From assembly GCA_046349915.1 (NCBI GenBank), contig JAXMBL010000009.1, positions 62,001 to 126,000 on the forward strand: 64,000 nucleotides of DNA, written 5' to 3'. Source of the DNA: CAIXSC01 sp046349915. GTDB lineage: Bacteria; Planctomycetota; Planctomycetia; Pirellulales; Pirellulaceae. The notes under the pieces were generated by a model. It saw nothing but the letters and a program-made list of their open reading frames with translations, was not told where the DNA came from and ran no database searches. A program made the translations under genes and the position numbers. Of the stretch, positions 42,692 through 51,261 are shown one piece after another (within the stretch, counting starts at the first letter, position 1; every line of letters begins with the position of its first letter).

Positions 42692-44881
42692 CTACGGCTC
42701 ATCCTGGTTGACGATCAACACATTTTCGCCGAAATCCTCTTCCTCCTCCACGACCTTCTTGCCGCGGTCATCCAGCTTCGTGTCCGCCTCCGCGGTCTTG
42801 CGTTTAGCGACTCCGAGCAATTTTTCGTAGAGAGCTTCCGTCTTCCCTTCGTCCATATCCTTCAGACGACCGACGGCTTGCGCCACCTCGCCCAGATAAC
42901 GCAAGAAGATCGAGCGTCGTTCGCCTTCCTGCTTCACCTTGTTGCGGCGATTGAGGTACATGGCCAACTTGCGTCCGACCGCTTGCAAGCCGAGCCGCAA
43001 TTCCTTGGTGATCTCCGGATAGCTGGCCACCGCCTCTTTCGATTCGCTGGTGAAGGGGACCCACACGCTGGCCATATGCACCATGACGGTGATCGGCCCA
43101 CTGGGCAATTGTCCGCGAGATTGAGTCAGACCGTATGAACGCCAGTTCGTCTGAATGACCGACTGCGTGATCGCGCAAGCCGCCGGCTGAAATTGCAGCG
43201 GCACTCGATTGGCATAACGCAACACCTGCATCGTCTGACCTTCGCTCAGATTCACGTTCCGCATCGCGGTATGCAGACGCTGCATCTCCTCTTTCTTCAT
43301 CTTGCCGGGGCTTTGGCGAGTCCCCATCTTGGCCTCGGTCAGAATCTTGTCGGCCGCCTCGCCTCCGATTCCATCGAACGTCGTGACCAAAAACTGACGT
43401 AAGGTGCGCGCGTCGCTTTCCGAGAGCATCTCGGCGAGCGTCTCGTAGGTCACCTTCTGAGCTTGGCTCGCACCGCCGAACGCCAACCCCACTTCGATTA
43501 GGAATGGATTGCCGCGGTAAACGGACGGCGGACGAGTCGCCGCGCAATAGAACTCGCCAGGAACCACTTGATGCAGCCCCTTCAGAATCAACGCTTCACC
43601 GATCGGCACCAAACAGTCGGTGGCCGGTGCGCTAATGCGAGTGTTCTGAATGGCTTGATAAAGTGAATCGGCCTCTTGTCGGCCAATGCGTCGCGGGTTG
43701 GCCCGAGTCGAGATTTTCGCCGTTTCGCACACACTCCGAGCGACCCCGGAAGTGACTCGCGAGAATGAGTCGGTCAGGAATTGACTGATCGTCCCCGCGG
43801 GCGTGTCCTTCAGCATGGTCACCAACCGCCCCAATTCGACGCCGTACGGGTGCGGTTTGATTTCCTTCGGTTCCGGCGGCAACTGGATGGCCGCTCGCGA
43901 ATAGGTGATCTGGTTCCCTTCCGGGTCCTGATAATGAATCGTGATGTGCGGGTTGGCGATCGCCGTCTGTTCGAGATACTCGTCGACGCTGCCGCGGCCG
44001 CGGATATACCGCCCTTCCAACTCGATCGTCACTCGAGTTCCACTCTTCACTTCATCCCCAGGCGCTGCTCCTTTAGGCGCCAACACCTTGACCGACTCCG
44101 ACTTGCTCGAGTCAGCCTTGACAGCATCCGCTTTTGCCGCGGGAGTGCCGTTACCCGAAGGGGTTGACGATGAATCGGCCGCATCGTTGGCCGGCGAGTC
44201 GAGTCCGGGGTAGTGCGTGACCCACTCGATGCCATGGTCGGAGATGTACTTGTGCCCCTTGTCGCCCGGAGGAATATCCTCGCCCTCTCCCTTGCCGTTG
44301 ATGATCTCGGGGAGATTGCGTTTCGTATCAATCTGCAATTCGAAGTAGTGAGCCGGTTTGCGCGGCGCCGTTTTGGAGACAATCTTGACCGGCTTGCCGG
44401 TCGTGAGCATGCCGTACATGCCGGCCGCGCTAATGCCGATCCCTTGCTGCCCACGACTCATCCGAAGCCGATGAAACTTCGACCCGTACAGTAGCTTGCC
44501 GAAGATGAGCGGAATCTGTTTCTTGACGATTCCGGGGCCATTGTCCTGCACCCCTACCTTGAAGCGATTGTTTCCCGTCGCCTCGATATGGACCCAGATC
44601 TCGGGAACGATGCCCGCTTCCTCGCAAGCGTCCAACGAGTTGTCGACGGCTTCCTTGACCGTGGTGAGCAGCGCTTTGCGGGGGTTGTCGAAGCCGAGCA
44701 AGTGTCGGTTCTTGGCGAAGAACTCGCTGACCGAAATGTCGCGTTGCTTCGTCGCCATCGCCTCGGCTGTCGTACGGCGACGGCCTTCGGGCGCCGCCGG
44801 CGATTCCGCGGAATCGGTCGAGCCTTTCGGCTCTTGGTCTTCGTTTTCAGTGGCGGACGAGGTGGCGCGAGCAGTCGACAA
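42692..44881 (-). CDS. top6B: DNA topoisomerase VI subunit B
   Basis: A 729-aa GHKL ATPase subunit of TopoVI. The Bergerat-fold motifs are clear: EAVDNSLDA (about 77-85), DNGPG (113-117) and GQQGIG (144-149). A helix-two-turn-helix and transducer domain follow. A low-complexity insertion of 50-60 residues (SSTPSGNGTPAAKADAVKAD and following, about 230-285) interrupts the ATPase region and is unlike archaeal TopoVI-B. The start deserves note: AAAGGAG (44896-44890) overlaps a GTG at 44890, which is too close, whereas the in-frame TTG at 44881 has ideal 8-nt spacing. I use the TTG. The product hydrolyses ATP and clamps DNA for the A subunit. Confidence 0.93.
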   Translation of the reverse strand: MSTARATSSATENEDQEPKGSTDSAESPAAPEGRRRTTAEAMATKQRDISVSEFFAKNRHLLGFDNPRKALLTTVKEAVDNSLDACEEAGIVPEIWVHIEATGNNRFKVGVQDNGPGIVKKQIPLIFGKLLYGSKFHRLRMSRGQQGIGISAAGMYGMLTTGKPVKIVSKTAPRKPAHYFELQIDTKRNLPEIINGKGEGEDIPPGDKGHKYISDHGIEWVTHYPGLDSPANDAADSSSTPSGNGTPAAKADAVKADSSKSESVKVLAPKGAAPGDEVKSGTRVTIELEGRYIRGRGSVDEYLEQTAIANPHITIHYQDPEGNQITYSRAAIQLPPEPKEIKPHPYGVELGRLVTMLKDTPAGTISQFLTDSFSRVTSGVARSVCETAKISTRANPRRIGRQEADSLYQAIQNTRISAPATDCLVPIGEALILKGLHQVVPGEFYCAATRPPSVYRGNPFLIEVGLAFGGASQAQKVTYETLAEMLSESDARTLRQFLVTTFDGIGGEAADKILTEAKMGTRQSPGKMKKEEMQRLHTAMRNVNLSEGQTMQVLRYANRVPLQFQPAACAITQSVIQTNWRSYGLTQSRGQLPSGPITVMVHMASVWVPFTSESKEAVASYPEITKELRLGLQAVGRKLAMYLNRRNKVKQEGERRSIFLRYLGEVAQAVGRLKDMDEGKTEALYEKLLGVAKRKTAEADTKLDDRGKKVVEEEEDFGENVLIVNQDEP

Positions 44882-45224
44882 CTTCGGCACTCCTTTACCA
44901 ACTGGCGAGGAAAAATTTCGCGATCCGTTAAGCGGTGCGGATTATAGCGAGTTTGCGGGGTCCGTCCCAGGCGGTTTGCGCGGAGTCAACGTTAAGATAG
45001 TCAAGACTGATGCCCTAGGAAAATGAAGTTCCATCCGTGCTCTTGGAAGCGCCGAGAAGAGGATAGCGGCGCGGCGAGCACCCGAGGAGGGCGGTTCGCA
45101 GTGAACCTTGAGGAGGGTTTCGGCGCGAGTGCGCGGAGCGCACTTCGAGTCGATCCGCGTTTGGCCCTGTTTGCCTCACACTCCCCCCTTGGTTATTCCC
45201 GCCCCTACGAGAAGGAGCGTTCCG
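44882..45224. other. Divergent upstream region, two leader hairpins
   Basis: Contains the top6B ribosome site at its left end and the leader of the secreted protein at 45225. Two small hairpins lie in that leader: GGTTC-GCAGT-GAACC (45093-45107) and GTGCGC-GGA-GCGCAC (45129-45143), with the string GAGGAGGG occurring twice nearby. Promoters for both directions must lie here, but I cannot pick out sure hexamers. Confidence 0.4.
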
Positions 45225-45635
45225 ATGCGTCGTTGGATTTCCCGCAGCTTGGCGGCAGCCGTGTTGACGGTCGCCTGCCTGTCGCTCATGGGCGTCGGCG
45301 CGGCGCGAGCCCACGACGGACTCGACTGCCCCCAGTGCCGTTTCTACGGATACGGCAACCCCGACCTGTTCCGCAATTACTATGTGCCGCCCGCTTGCGG
45401 TGGAATTGGCGCTCAGGCCTACATCAGCCCGGGTCCCGTGCCTCCCCATGTCGGCCACACGTACATCACCTACCAGCCGTTGATGCCTCACGAGTTTCTC
45501 TATCCGCATCATCGGACCTACCATCGGACCTATGACGAAGGGCGAGGCCTGACTCGTACGAGCGTTCACTGGTACAGCCCGCCGGGCAAGAATGCAGCCC
45601 ATCACGCCTACCACATTTTCCGACTCCCGCGGTAA
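45225..45635 (+). CDS. Small secreted Tyr/His/Pro-rich protein
   Basis: A 136-aa protein. An N-terminal signal peptide (RRWISRSLAAAVLTVACLSLMGVGAARA, cleavage near residue 29) is followed by a mature chain rich in Tyr, His and Pro (YVPPACGG, PHVGHTYITYQPLMPHEF, YHRTYHRTYDEG). Cys pairs occur early (CPQC, then PACGG), suggesting disulfides or a bound metal. AAGGAG (45212-45217) lies seven bases before the ATG. The next gene encodes a similar small secreted protein, so the two probably belong together, perhaps in the cell wall or surface layer. No known family recognised. Confidence 0.72.
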   Translation: MRRWISRSLAAAVLTVACLSLMGVGAARAHDGLDCPQCRFYGYGNPDLFRNYYVPPACGGIGAQAYISPGPVPPHVGHTYITYQPLMPHEFLYPHHRTYHRTYDEGRGLTRTSVHWYSPPGKNAAHHAYHIFRLPR

Positions 45636-45711
45636 CCCTTACTCACTCCAGCGCCGACTCGGTCCGCGGCTTCAGGGCGGTCGGCGCCCGTTCCGATAGG
45701 AAACCCACCTC

Positions 45712-46086
45712 ATGAAAAGCACGCTCATTTGGGGCGCGCTGCTGGCGATCATCGCCGTCGTCGGATTCAGCTCCGATGCGCAGGCGTTCACGCGGCGGCG
45801 AGCCGACAAACATAACCAAGCCGTGTCGCGGCAAATGCCCTGGCATGGCGAGTACTACCATACGGCTTCGGGCTACGCAGTTCCGTTGATCGTTCCCCCT
45901 ACCGCTCGTAGCAGCACCGAGTGGAGTTGGGGCGTATCGCAGAGCACGGTGATGCCGATCTACCATCAATTCCGTCCTGGCTATCCCGGCGATGGAGTCG
46001 TGGGCGACTCAGACCTGATGCCAACGCCTCCCTGGCCCAGCCACACTCGGCAATTCGGCGTCTACTACATTCGCGGTCCTTGGTAG
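45712..46086 (+). CDS. Small secreted Tyr/Pro/Trp-rich protein
   Basis: A 124-aa protein with a clean signal peptide (LIWGALLAIIAVVGFSSDAQA, cleavage near residue 25). The mature part is rich in Tyr, Pro, His and Trp (MPWHGEYYHTASGYAVPL, MPIYHQFRPGYPGDG, FGVYYIRGPW) and lacks Cys. Composition and size resemble the secreted protein encoded 76 bp upstream, suggesting one operon and a related envelope role. AGGAA precedes the ATG. Function unknown. Confidence 0.7.
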   Translation: MKSTLIWGALLAIIAVVGFSSDAQAFTRRRADKHNQAVSRQMPWHGEYYHTASGYAVPLIVPPTARSSTEWSWGVSQSTVMPIYHQFRPGYPGDGVVGDSDLMPTPPWPSHTRQFGVYYIRGPW

Positions 46087-46269
46087 GCGAAGCCCGCGGT
46101 CATCATCCACTGCGTTAGTCGCGAATTCGGTCTGCGTGATGTCGGTCTAGCGCAGTCCAGCGAGCGCAGTCCAGTGACGTAAAACGAATCCAATCCCCGC
46201 CTGGGTCGATCCACATGCGATCCCGGGCGGGGTGGAATCGCGCCCAGCGGTCGGCTATCGTGAGCTGGC

Positions 46270-47589
46270 ATGAGCAGCAGCGAGAACTCTTCCGACGAGC
46301 GTGCACCACAGGACAACGCCCCGCGACCGCTGTCGCGAGCCGCTCGCATCGGCGTGCTAATCGTCGCCTTTCTCGGTTGGCTGTTCGCTGGCGTGCAGAT
46401 GTCGATTACTCCGTTGGTGAGTAATTCCGCGACCACCGACTTTCTCGGCAGCGTCGGTCAGCCAGACGTAGCTCGCCCCACCCTGACTCGCTGGTTCGCT
46501 CGCTATAACGCCACATTTCTCTTTGGCGCCGCGGGCGGCGGACTGCTGTTCGGCTGGATCGGCGACCGCGCGGGTCGGGCCAAAGCGTTGTCGTTGAGTA
46601 TCTGCTGCTATTCGTTGTTCAGCGCGGCTGCGTCGTGGGCTCAATCGCCCGAGCAGTTTGTGGCGTTGCGATTTTTGGGGTGTCTGGGTGTCGGAGGCGC
46701 CTGGCCCAATGGCATCGCCATCGCCGTCGAAGTATGGCACGACGTATCAAAACCGGTGTTGGCGGGCGTCATCGGGACCGCGGCCAACGTCGGCCTGGTC
46801 TTGATGGGCTTGTTGGCTTGTTACGTCAGCATCACGCCCGAGAGTTGGCGATGGGTCATGTTGCTGGGCGGCGCTCCGCTACTGCTTGGCGTGGCCTGTT
46901 TGGTGCTGCTTCCTGAGTCGCCTCAGTGGCTGGCCGCTCGATCCGTGCAAGCCAGCAGTTCCGCCCAATCGCCCGTGAGCACGGTATTTCGGCCGCCGCT
47001 CGTCTGGTTGACGCTCCTGGGAATTCTCCTGGGCGCCATCCCGCTCTTCGGCGGCTGGGGTTGCACCAACTGGCTCGTCCCCTGGGCCGATCAAGTCGGA
47101 GCGAAAGCCGATCCCTCTTTGAAGGCGTGGACGCAAGTCTATCGATCGATCGGCGCCGCCGTAACGAGTGCGTTAGGGGGATGGGTCAGCGCTAAATTAG
47201 GGCGACGCTTATCCTATTTCCTCTACAGTATCGCATCGCTCGCGATTGGCCAACATCTTTATCGCAATCTCGATCCGACTCACCCGCACTTCTCGACCTT
47301 TGTTTTCCTGCTCGGCGCCACCACGGGTTTCTATTTCGGCTGGCTGCCGCTTTGCTTGCCGGAGATGTTCCCCACCCAAGTTCGTTCGACCGGGTCGGGG
47401 GTCACGTTCAATTCGGGACGAATCGCCACCGGCCTCGGAGTCCTCGGCGCCGGCTATCTCAGCGGCCTGCCCTACTTCGGCGGCGACTATGGCAGAGTGG
47501 GATCGGTGACCAGCTTGGTGTTCGCGCTGGGGATGATCTCGATCTGGATGCTCCCCCGCGCCAATGGAAATAAAGAAATCCATCAGTGA
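46270..47589 (+). CDS. MFS transporter
   Basis: A 439-aa major facilitator with about twelve membrane helices. The first helices are IGVLIVAFLGWLFAGVQMS and ATFLFGAAGGGLLFGWIGDRAGRAKAL; the latter holds the MFS motif A (GxxxDRxGRxxxL). LRFLGCLGVGGAWPNGIAIAVEVW and LLPESPQWLAARS match the sugar-porter/aromatic-acid-transporter side of the family (PESPxWL), and the second half repeats the layout. Substrate unknown; a sugar or organic acid is plausible. It is a single gene between the small secreted proteins and a family C repeat. Confidence 0.85.
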   Translation: MSSSENSSDERAPQDNAPRPLSRAARIGVLIVAFLGWLFAGVQMSITPLVSNSATTDFLGSVGQPDVARPTLTRWFARYNATFLFGAAGGGLLFGWIGDRAGRAKALSLSICCYSLFSAAASWAQSPEQFVALRFLGCLGVGGAWPNGIAIAVEVWHDVSKPVLAGVIGTAANVGLVLMGLLACYVSITPESWRWVMLLGGAPLLLGVACLVLLPESPQWLAARSVQASSSAQSPVSTVFRPPLVWLTLLGILLGAIPLFGGWGCTNWLVPWADQVGAKADPSLKAWTQVYRSIGAAVTSALGGWVSAKLGRRLSYFLYSIASLAIGQHLYRNLDPTHPHFSTFVFLLGATTGFYFGWLPLCLPEMFPTQVRSTGSGVTFNSGRIATGLGVLGAGYLSGLPYFGGDYGRVGSVTSLVFALGMISIWMLPRANGNKEIHQ

Positions 47590-47690
47590 CGATCAGTGAA
47601 GATCGGTGTTCTCTGTGCTCGCCTAGCCCTGGGCAAAGAAAAAGGAACACGCATCTTCACTAATCTTCACTAATTGAGGCAGACAGTCGG
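47585..47690. repeat. Pair of family C repeats in inverse orientation
   Basis: CAGTGACGATCAGTGAAGATC (47585) and, about 55 bp on, GGAACACGCATCTTCACTAA followed by TCTTCACTAATTG and GACAGTC (47644-47687). They face each other between the convergent MFS and DegT genes and match the repeats at 16319 and 18260. Confidence 0.6.
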
Positions 47691-47717
47691 AAGCTCGACG
47701 AGCCCGCCGTTATCCAA

Positions 47718-48914
47718 CTACGCGGCCTTGGCGCGTCGTTGGTCTTGCGGCAAGCCGACTTGATCCCGCAACACTTCGACCAAAGTATCGACAACTCGAC
47801 GTTGCTCGTCAGCCGTCAACTCGGGGAAGATCGGGAGGCTCAGGACTTCCGCCGCGGCTCGCTCCGTATGAGGCAGATCGCCGGTCTTGTAGCCGAGCGA
47901 TTGGAAGCACTCCTGCAAGTGCAGCGGCACCGGATAATAGATCTCGCTGCCGACGCCTCGTTGAGCCAACTGGGCTCGCACCGCGTCCCGTCGACCGTTG
48001 GGAATTCGCACGGTGTACTGATTCCAAACATGGCCGCTGTCGGTGGTTTCGACAGGTGCAGAAAGCGAGTCGATCAATCCCGCGCTGCGAATCATCTCGG
48101 CATAGCGAGCAGCATTGACGCGGCGAGCGGCTGTCCAGGTCTCAAGATGTCGCAGTTTAACGTTGAGCACGGCGGCCTGAAGAGTATCGAGTCGGCTGTT
48201 GATTCCCACCACTCGATGGTAGTACCGAGGATTCATGCCGTGCGAAGCGAATAACCTGAGACGCTCGGCGATCACATCATCGTTTGTGGTCAGCATGCCG
48301 CCATCGCCGACCCCGCCCAGATTTTTGGTGGGGTAGAAACTGAAACAGCCAATGGTTCCCAACGAACCTGCGCCGTGTCCGCGATAAGTGGCTCCAATCG
48401 ACTGAGCCGCATCCTCGATCACCGCAATCCCGGTGTGTCGAGCGATAGCGAGCAACTGATCCATTTCGGCGCATTGGCCAAACAGATGAACGGGAATCAC
48501 CGCTTTCGTGTGCGACGTGACGGCTCGAGCAACCGCCCGCGGGTCAATGTTGAAAGTCTTGGGATCGATGTCGACAAAGACCGGTTTGGCGCCCACTCGC
48601 CATGCGGCGCTGGCGGTGGCGAAAAACGTGAAACTGGGGACGATTACCTCATCGCCAGGGCCGATATCGAGCGCCATCAAGGCGAGCAAGAGGGCATCGC
48701 TGCCAGAAGCACACGCTATCGCATGCTTGGCGCCCGCTTGGGCCGCGACGCTGTCTTCCAACTGCTTGACTTCGGGGCCATGGAGAAACCGTCCCGAGTC
48801 GAGCACTCGAGTGATTGCCGCCAAAAACTCGTCGCGCAACGGTTGATTCCCGCGTCCAACATCCAACAATGGAACCGAGTTGATGGGCGCGCCGCCAGAT
48901 CCTGTCGTACTCAT
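47718..48914 (-). CDS. DegT/DnrJ/EryC1/StrS aminotransferase
   Basis: A 398-aa PLP-dependent sugar aminotransferase. The fold type I markers are ACASGSDALLLAL, the Asp of VIEDAAQSIGA, and the PLP-binding Lys197 in SFYPTKNLGG. GDGGMLTTND and SRLDTLQAAVLNVKL are family segments. These enzymes transfer an amino group from glutamate to a keto-nucleotide sugar for surface polysaccharide or antibiotic sugar synthesis. The epimerase at 5171-6145 could make a suitable substrate, but the genes are far apart. AAGGAGG lies about nine bases before the ATG at 48914, fixing the start there rather than at 48935. Confidence 0.92.
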   Translation of the reverse strand: MSTTGSGGAPINSVPLLDVGRGNQPLRDEFLAAITRVLDSGRFLHGPEVKQLEDSVAAQAGAKHAIACASGSDALLLALMALDIGPGDEVIVPSFTFFATASAAWRVGAKPVFVDIDPKTFNIDPRAVARAVTSHTKAVIPVHLFGQCAEMDQLLAIARHTGIAVIEDAAQSIGATYRGHGAGSLGTIGCFSFYPTKNLGGVGDGGMLTTNDDVIAERLRLFASHGMNPRYYHRVVGINSRLDTLQAAVLNVKLRHLETWTAARRVNAARYAEMIRSAGLIDSLSAPVETTDSGHVWNQYTVRIPNGRRDAVRAQLAQRGVGSEIYYPVPLHLQECFQSLGYKTGDLPHTERAAAEVLSLPIFPELTADEQRRVVDTLVEVLRDQVGLPQDQRRAKAA

Positions 48915-49125
48915 GCGTGCTGGCCTCCTTGCCATGTCCGCCTCAGGTGACGATGGTCAAGTTATGCCGCACGGCTCAGAGGGTCAAGAGAAGTTTTTGT
49001 CGAGGGCTGCAAAGATAGTACGAAACGATGGTCCGTCCAGCTGCCTGGCGCAGGCTGTTATTGACCCTGTCCCCCGCCTTTGCGTAGGATGCCACAGCTT
49101 CCCAGTTTCCAAGGAACACTTTGCC

Positions 49126-51213
49126 ATGCATATTTCGACAACGTTCGGTCTCACTTTGACGAGCGGCCGTCATCGATCGGCAAGCCTCGCTGCGACATGG
49201 CTGGCTCACGTGACGTTGTTGGCGGTAATCGCCGTGCTCACGGGTTGCGGCGGCTCGTCCACCCCCGAGCCTCAAGCGGGTAGCTCGGCGGAAGGCCCCG
49301 CCTCGGGTGCAAAGGAAGTTCCAGCCGAATCCGGCAGCGGCGAAAAATCGCCCGCGGCGATCGCTGAATCGGAGAAGAAGCCCAAGGAAAAGGGGCCTTT
49401 CAAGCTTGGAGATCTGGTTGATCCATTCGACCCACCGACGCTCGAGGAGATTGAGAAGACGGCAGAGTGGGTGGATCTGCCGGTCGTCGATTCGATGGCT
49501 TTGCTACGTGATGAATACTGGAAAGATCGTCCCGCCCCGAAGCCTTTGACCGAAGTACTCGCGCTGCGCAATTCAACGGCCGAGACGAACGAGACCATCC
49601 TGAACACTTTGGGGCGTCTCCCCGCGGACGACAAGCAGGTCGACTGGGATGCGTCGATCAATCGTCATACGGCAGCGGACGTGAAGAGCACGAACCCATT
49701 GCTCGCCAGCTCGACCATCGAGTTCGACGTGGGCGGCTTGATCGGTTTTGGCCTCTTTTCCTTCGATTGGCGGATGCGTCCTTTCGCCGCCAAGGATTCG
49801 GTGGTCTCCTGGCAAACCAGCAAGGACCGCATGTACGACAAAGTGGTTCTGCGAGATGACTTGACTTGGTCCGACGGCAAACCCGTGACCGCTCACGATG
49901 TGGAATTCAGCTATCTGGCGATCATGACGAAGAGTGTTCCGGCATCCGCCCAGCGGAGCGGCACCGACAAGCTTAAGTACGTGAAAGCGTACGACGACCG
50001 CACCGTCATCTTCTTCCATAAAGAGCCGTTCGCCACTAACGCCTGGAACGTCAACTTCTCGATCATCCCGAAACATGTTTACGAGACAACCATCGCCGAC
50101 GACCCGACGCTTCAAGACAGTGAGGCGCATGTCGCATTGGAGAGAAACCCCGTGACGGGCGGCCCCTACACCATCTCCAGCCGTACTCGCGATCAGGAGA
50201 TCGTGCTGACTCGTCGCGACAGCTACTACACGCACAACGGCAAACAGGTCCGCGACAAGCCCTATTTCAAGCAGATCCGTTTCAAAGTCATGGCCGATCC
50301 CAGCGTCGCGCTCTTAGGACTGAAGGCGGGCGACATCGACGAATTGCAGCTTTCGCCCGATCTGTGGAAAACACAAACCGGCAATAACGACTTCTACGAA
50401 CGCAATACGAAGGTCTATGCGGTGGAATGGGTCGAGTTTCACTTCTTGTGGAACTGCGAACGACCGTATTTCAGCGACAAGCGAGTGCGACAAGCGCTCG
50501 CGTTGGCATTCGACCACGACGAACTGATTCAGAAATTGCGCCACGGTATCGATCAACCTTCCAGCGGTATGTTCAACGCGGCATCCCAATGGTCTCCGCC
50601 CGGGTTCAAGGCCGGCTTCCAAAAGCGCGACCTCGAGAAAGCGGAAGAACTATTGGAAGCAGCCGATTGGGTCGACCACGACGAAGACGGAATTCGCGAC
50701 AAGATGGTTGATGGCAAGAAGGTGAAGTTCGAGTTCCAATTGCAGACGTCGAACCGTCCCGATCGAATCGCCATCTGCAATCTGCTCAAGGAAAACCTCG
50801 AGCAAATCGGCATCGCGGTCAACGTACGACCGCTTGAATTCACCGTGATGACCGACAACTTACTGAAACACAATTTCGATGCGGCATTCGGCGGCTGGGG
50901 CACTGGCACGGATCCCGACACCACCGACAACATCTTCGGCACCGGTCAAGATCGCAATTACGGACAGTACTCCAACAAGGAAATCGACAAGCTGTACGAA
51001 TTGGGCCGCCGCGAATTCGATGTCGAAAAGCGTTTGGAGATCTACCGAAAAATCCACACGCTGCTGTACGAAGACCAGCCTTACATGTGGCTCTACTATC
51101 AGAACGCTTACTACGCGTTCAATAAAGAGCTGCGGGGCTATGTCTTCAGCCCGCGTGGACCGTTCAATTACGGCCCTGGATTCGGCAGTATCTGGCGAGC
51201 GCCTCGGCTCTAG
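49126..51213 (+). CDS. Peptide ABC transporter substrate-binding lipoprotein
   Basis: A 695-aa extracytoplasmic solute-binding protein (SBP_bac_5). The N-terminal hydrophobic segment ends in a lipobox, LAVIAVLTGC, followed by a Ser/Glu/Pro-rich linker, so it is lipid-anchored. The fold is seen from WSDGKPVTAHDVEFSYLAI, DDRTVIFFHKEPFA, RNPVTGGPYTI, RRDSYYTHNGK, VRQALALAFDHDELIQKL and LYEDQPYMWLYY. It is larger than typical OppA (about 540 aa) because of the linker and an N-terminal extension. AAGGAA lies nine bases before the ATG at 49126. The four genes behind it encode two permeases and two ATPases, making a full transporter. Confidence 0.92.
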   Translation: MHISTTFGLTLTSGRHRSASLAATWLAHVTLLAVIAVLTGCGGSSTPEPQAGSSAEGPASGAKEVPAESGSGEKSPAAIAESEKKPKEKGPFKLGDLVDPFDPPTLEEIEKTAEWVDLPVVDSMALLRDEYWKDRPAPKPLTEVLALRNSTAETNETILNTLGRLPADDKQVDWDASINRHTAADVKSTNPLLASSTIEFDVGGLIGFGLFSFDWRMRPFAAKDSVVSWQTSKDRMYDKVVLRDDLTWSDGKPVTAHDVEFSYLAIMTKSVPASAQRSGTDKLKYVKAYDDRTVIFFHKEPFATNAWNVNFSIIPKHVYETTIADDPTLQDSEAHVALERNPVTGGPYTISSRTRDQEIVLTRRDSYYTHNGKQVRDKPYFKQIRFKVMADPSVALLGLKAGDIDELQLSPDLWKTQTGNNDFYERNTKVYAVEWVEFHFLWNCERPYFSDKRVRQALALAFDHDELIQKLRHGIDQPSSGMFNAASQWSPPGFKAGFQKRDLEKAEELLEAADWVDHDEDGIRDKMVDGKKVKFEFQLQTSNRPDRIAICNLLKENLEQIGIAVNVRPLEFTVMTDNLLKHNFDAAFGGWGTGTDPDTTDNIFGTGQDRNYGQYSNKEIDKLYELGRREFDVEKRLEIYRKIHTLLYEDQPYMWLYYQNAYYAFNKELRGYVFSPRGPFNYGPGFGSIWRAPRL

Positions 51214-51261
51214 TCGGATCTGCGAAGGTCTCGCGCACGACCACCAGGATTTCTTGATCGC

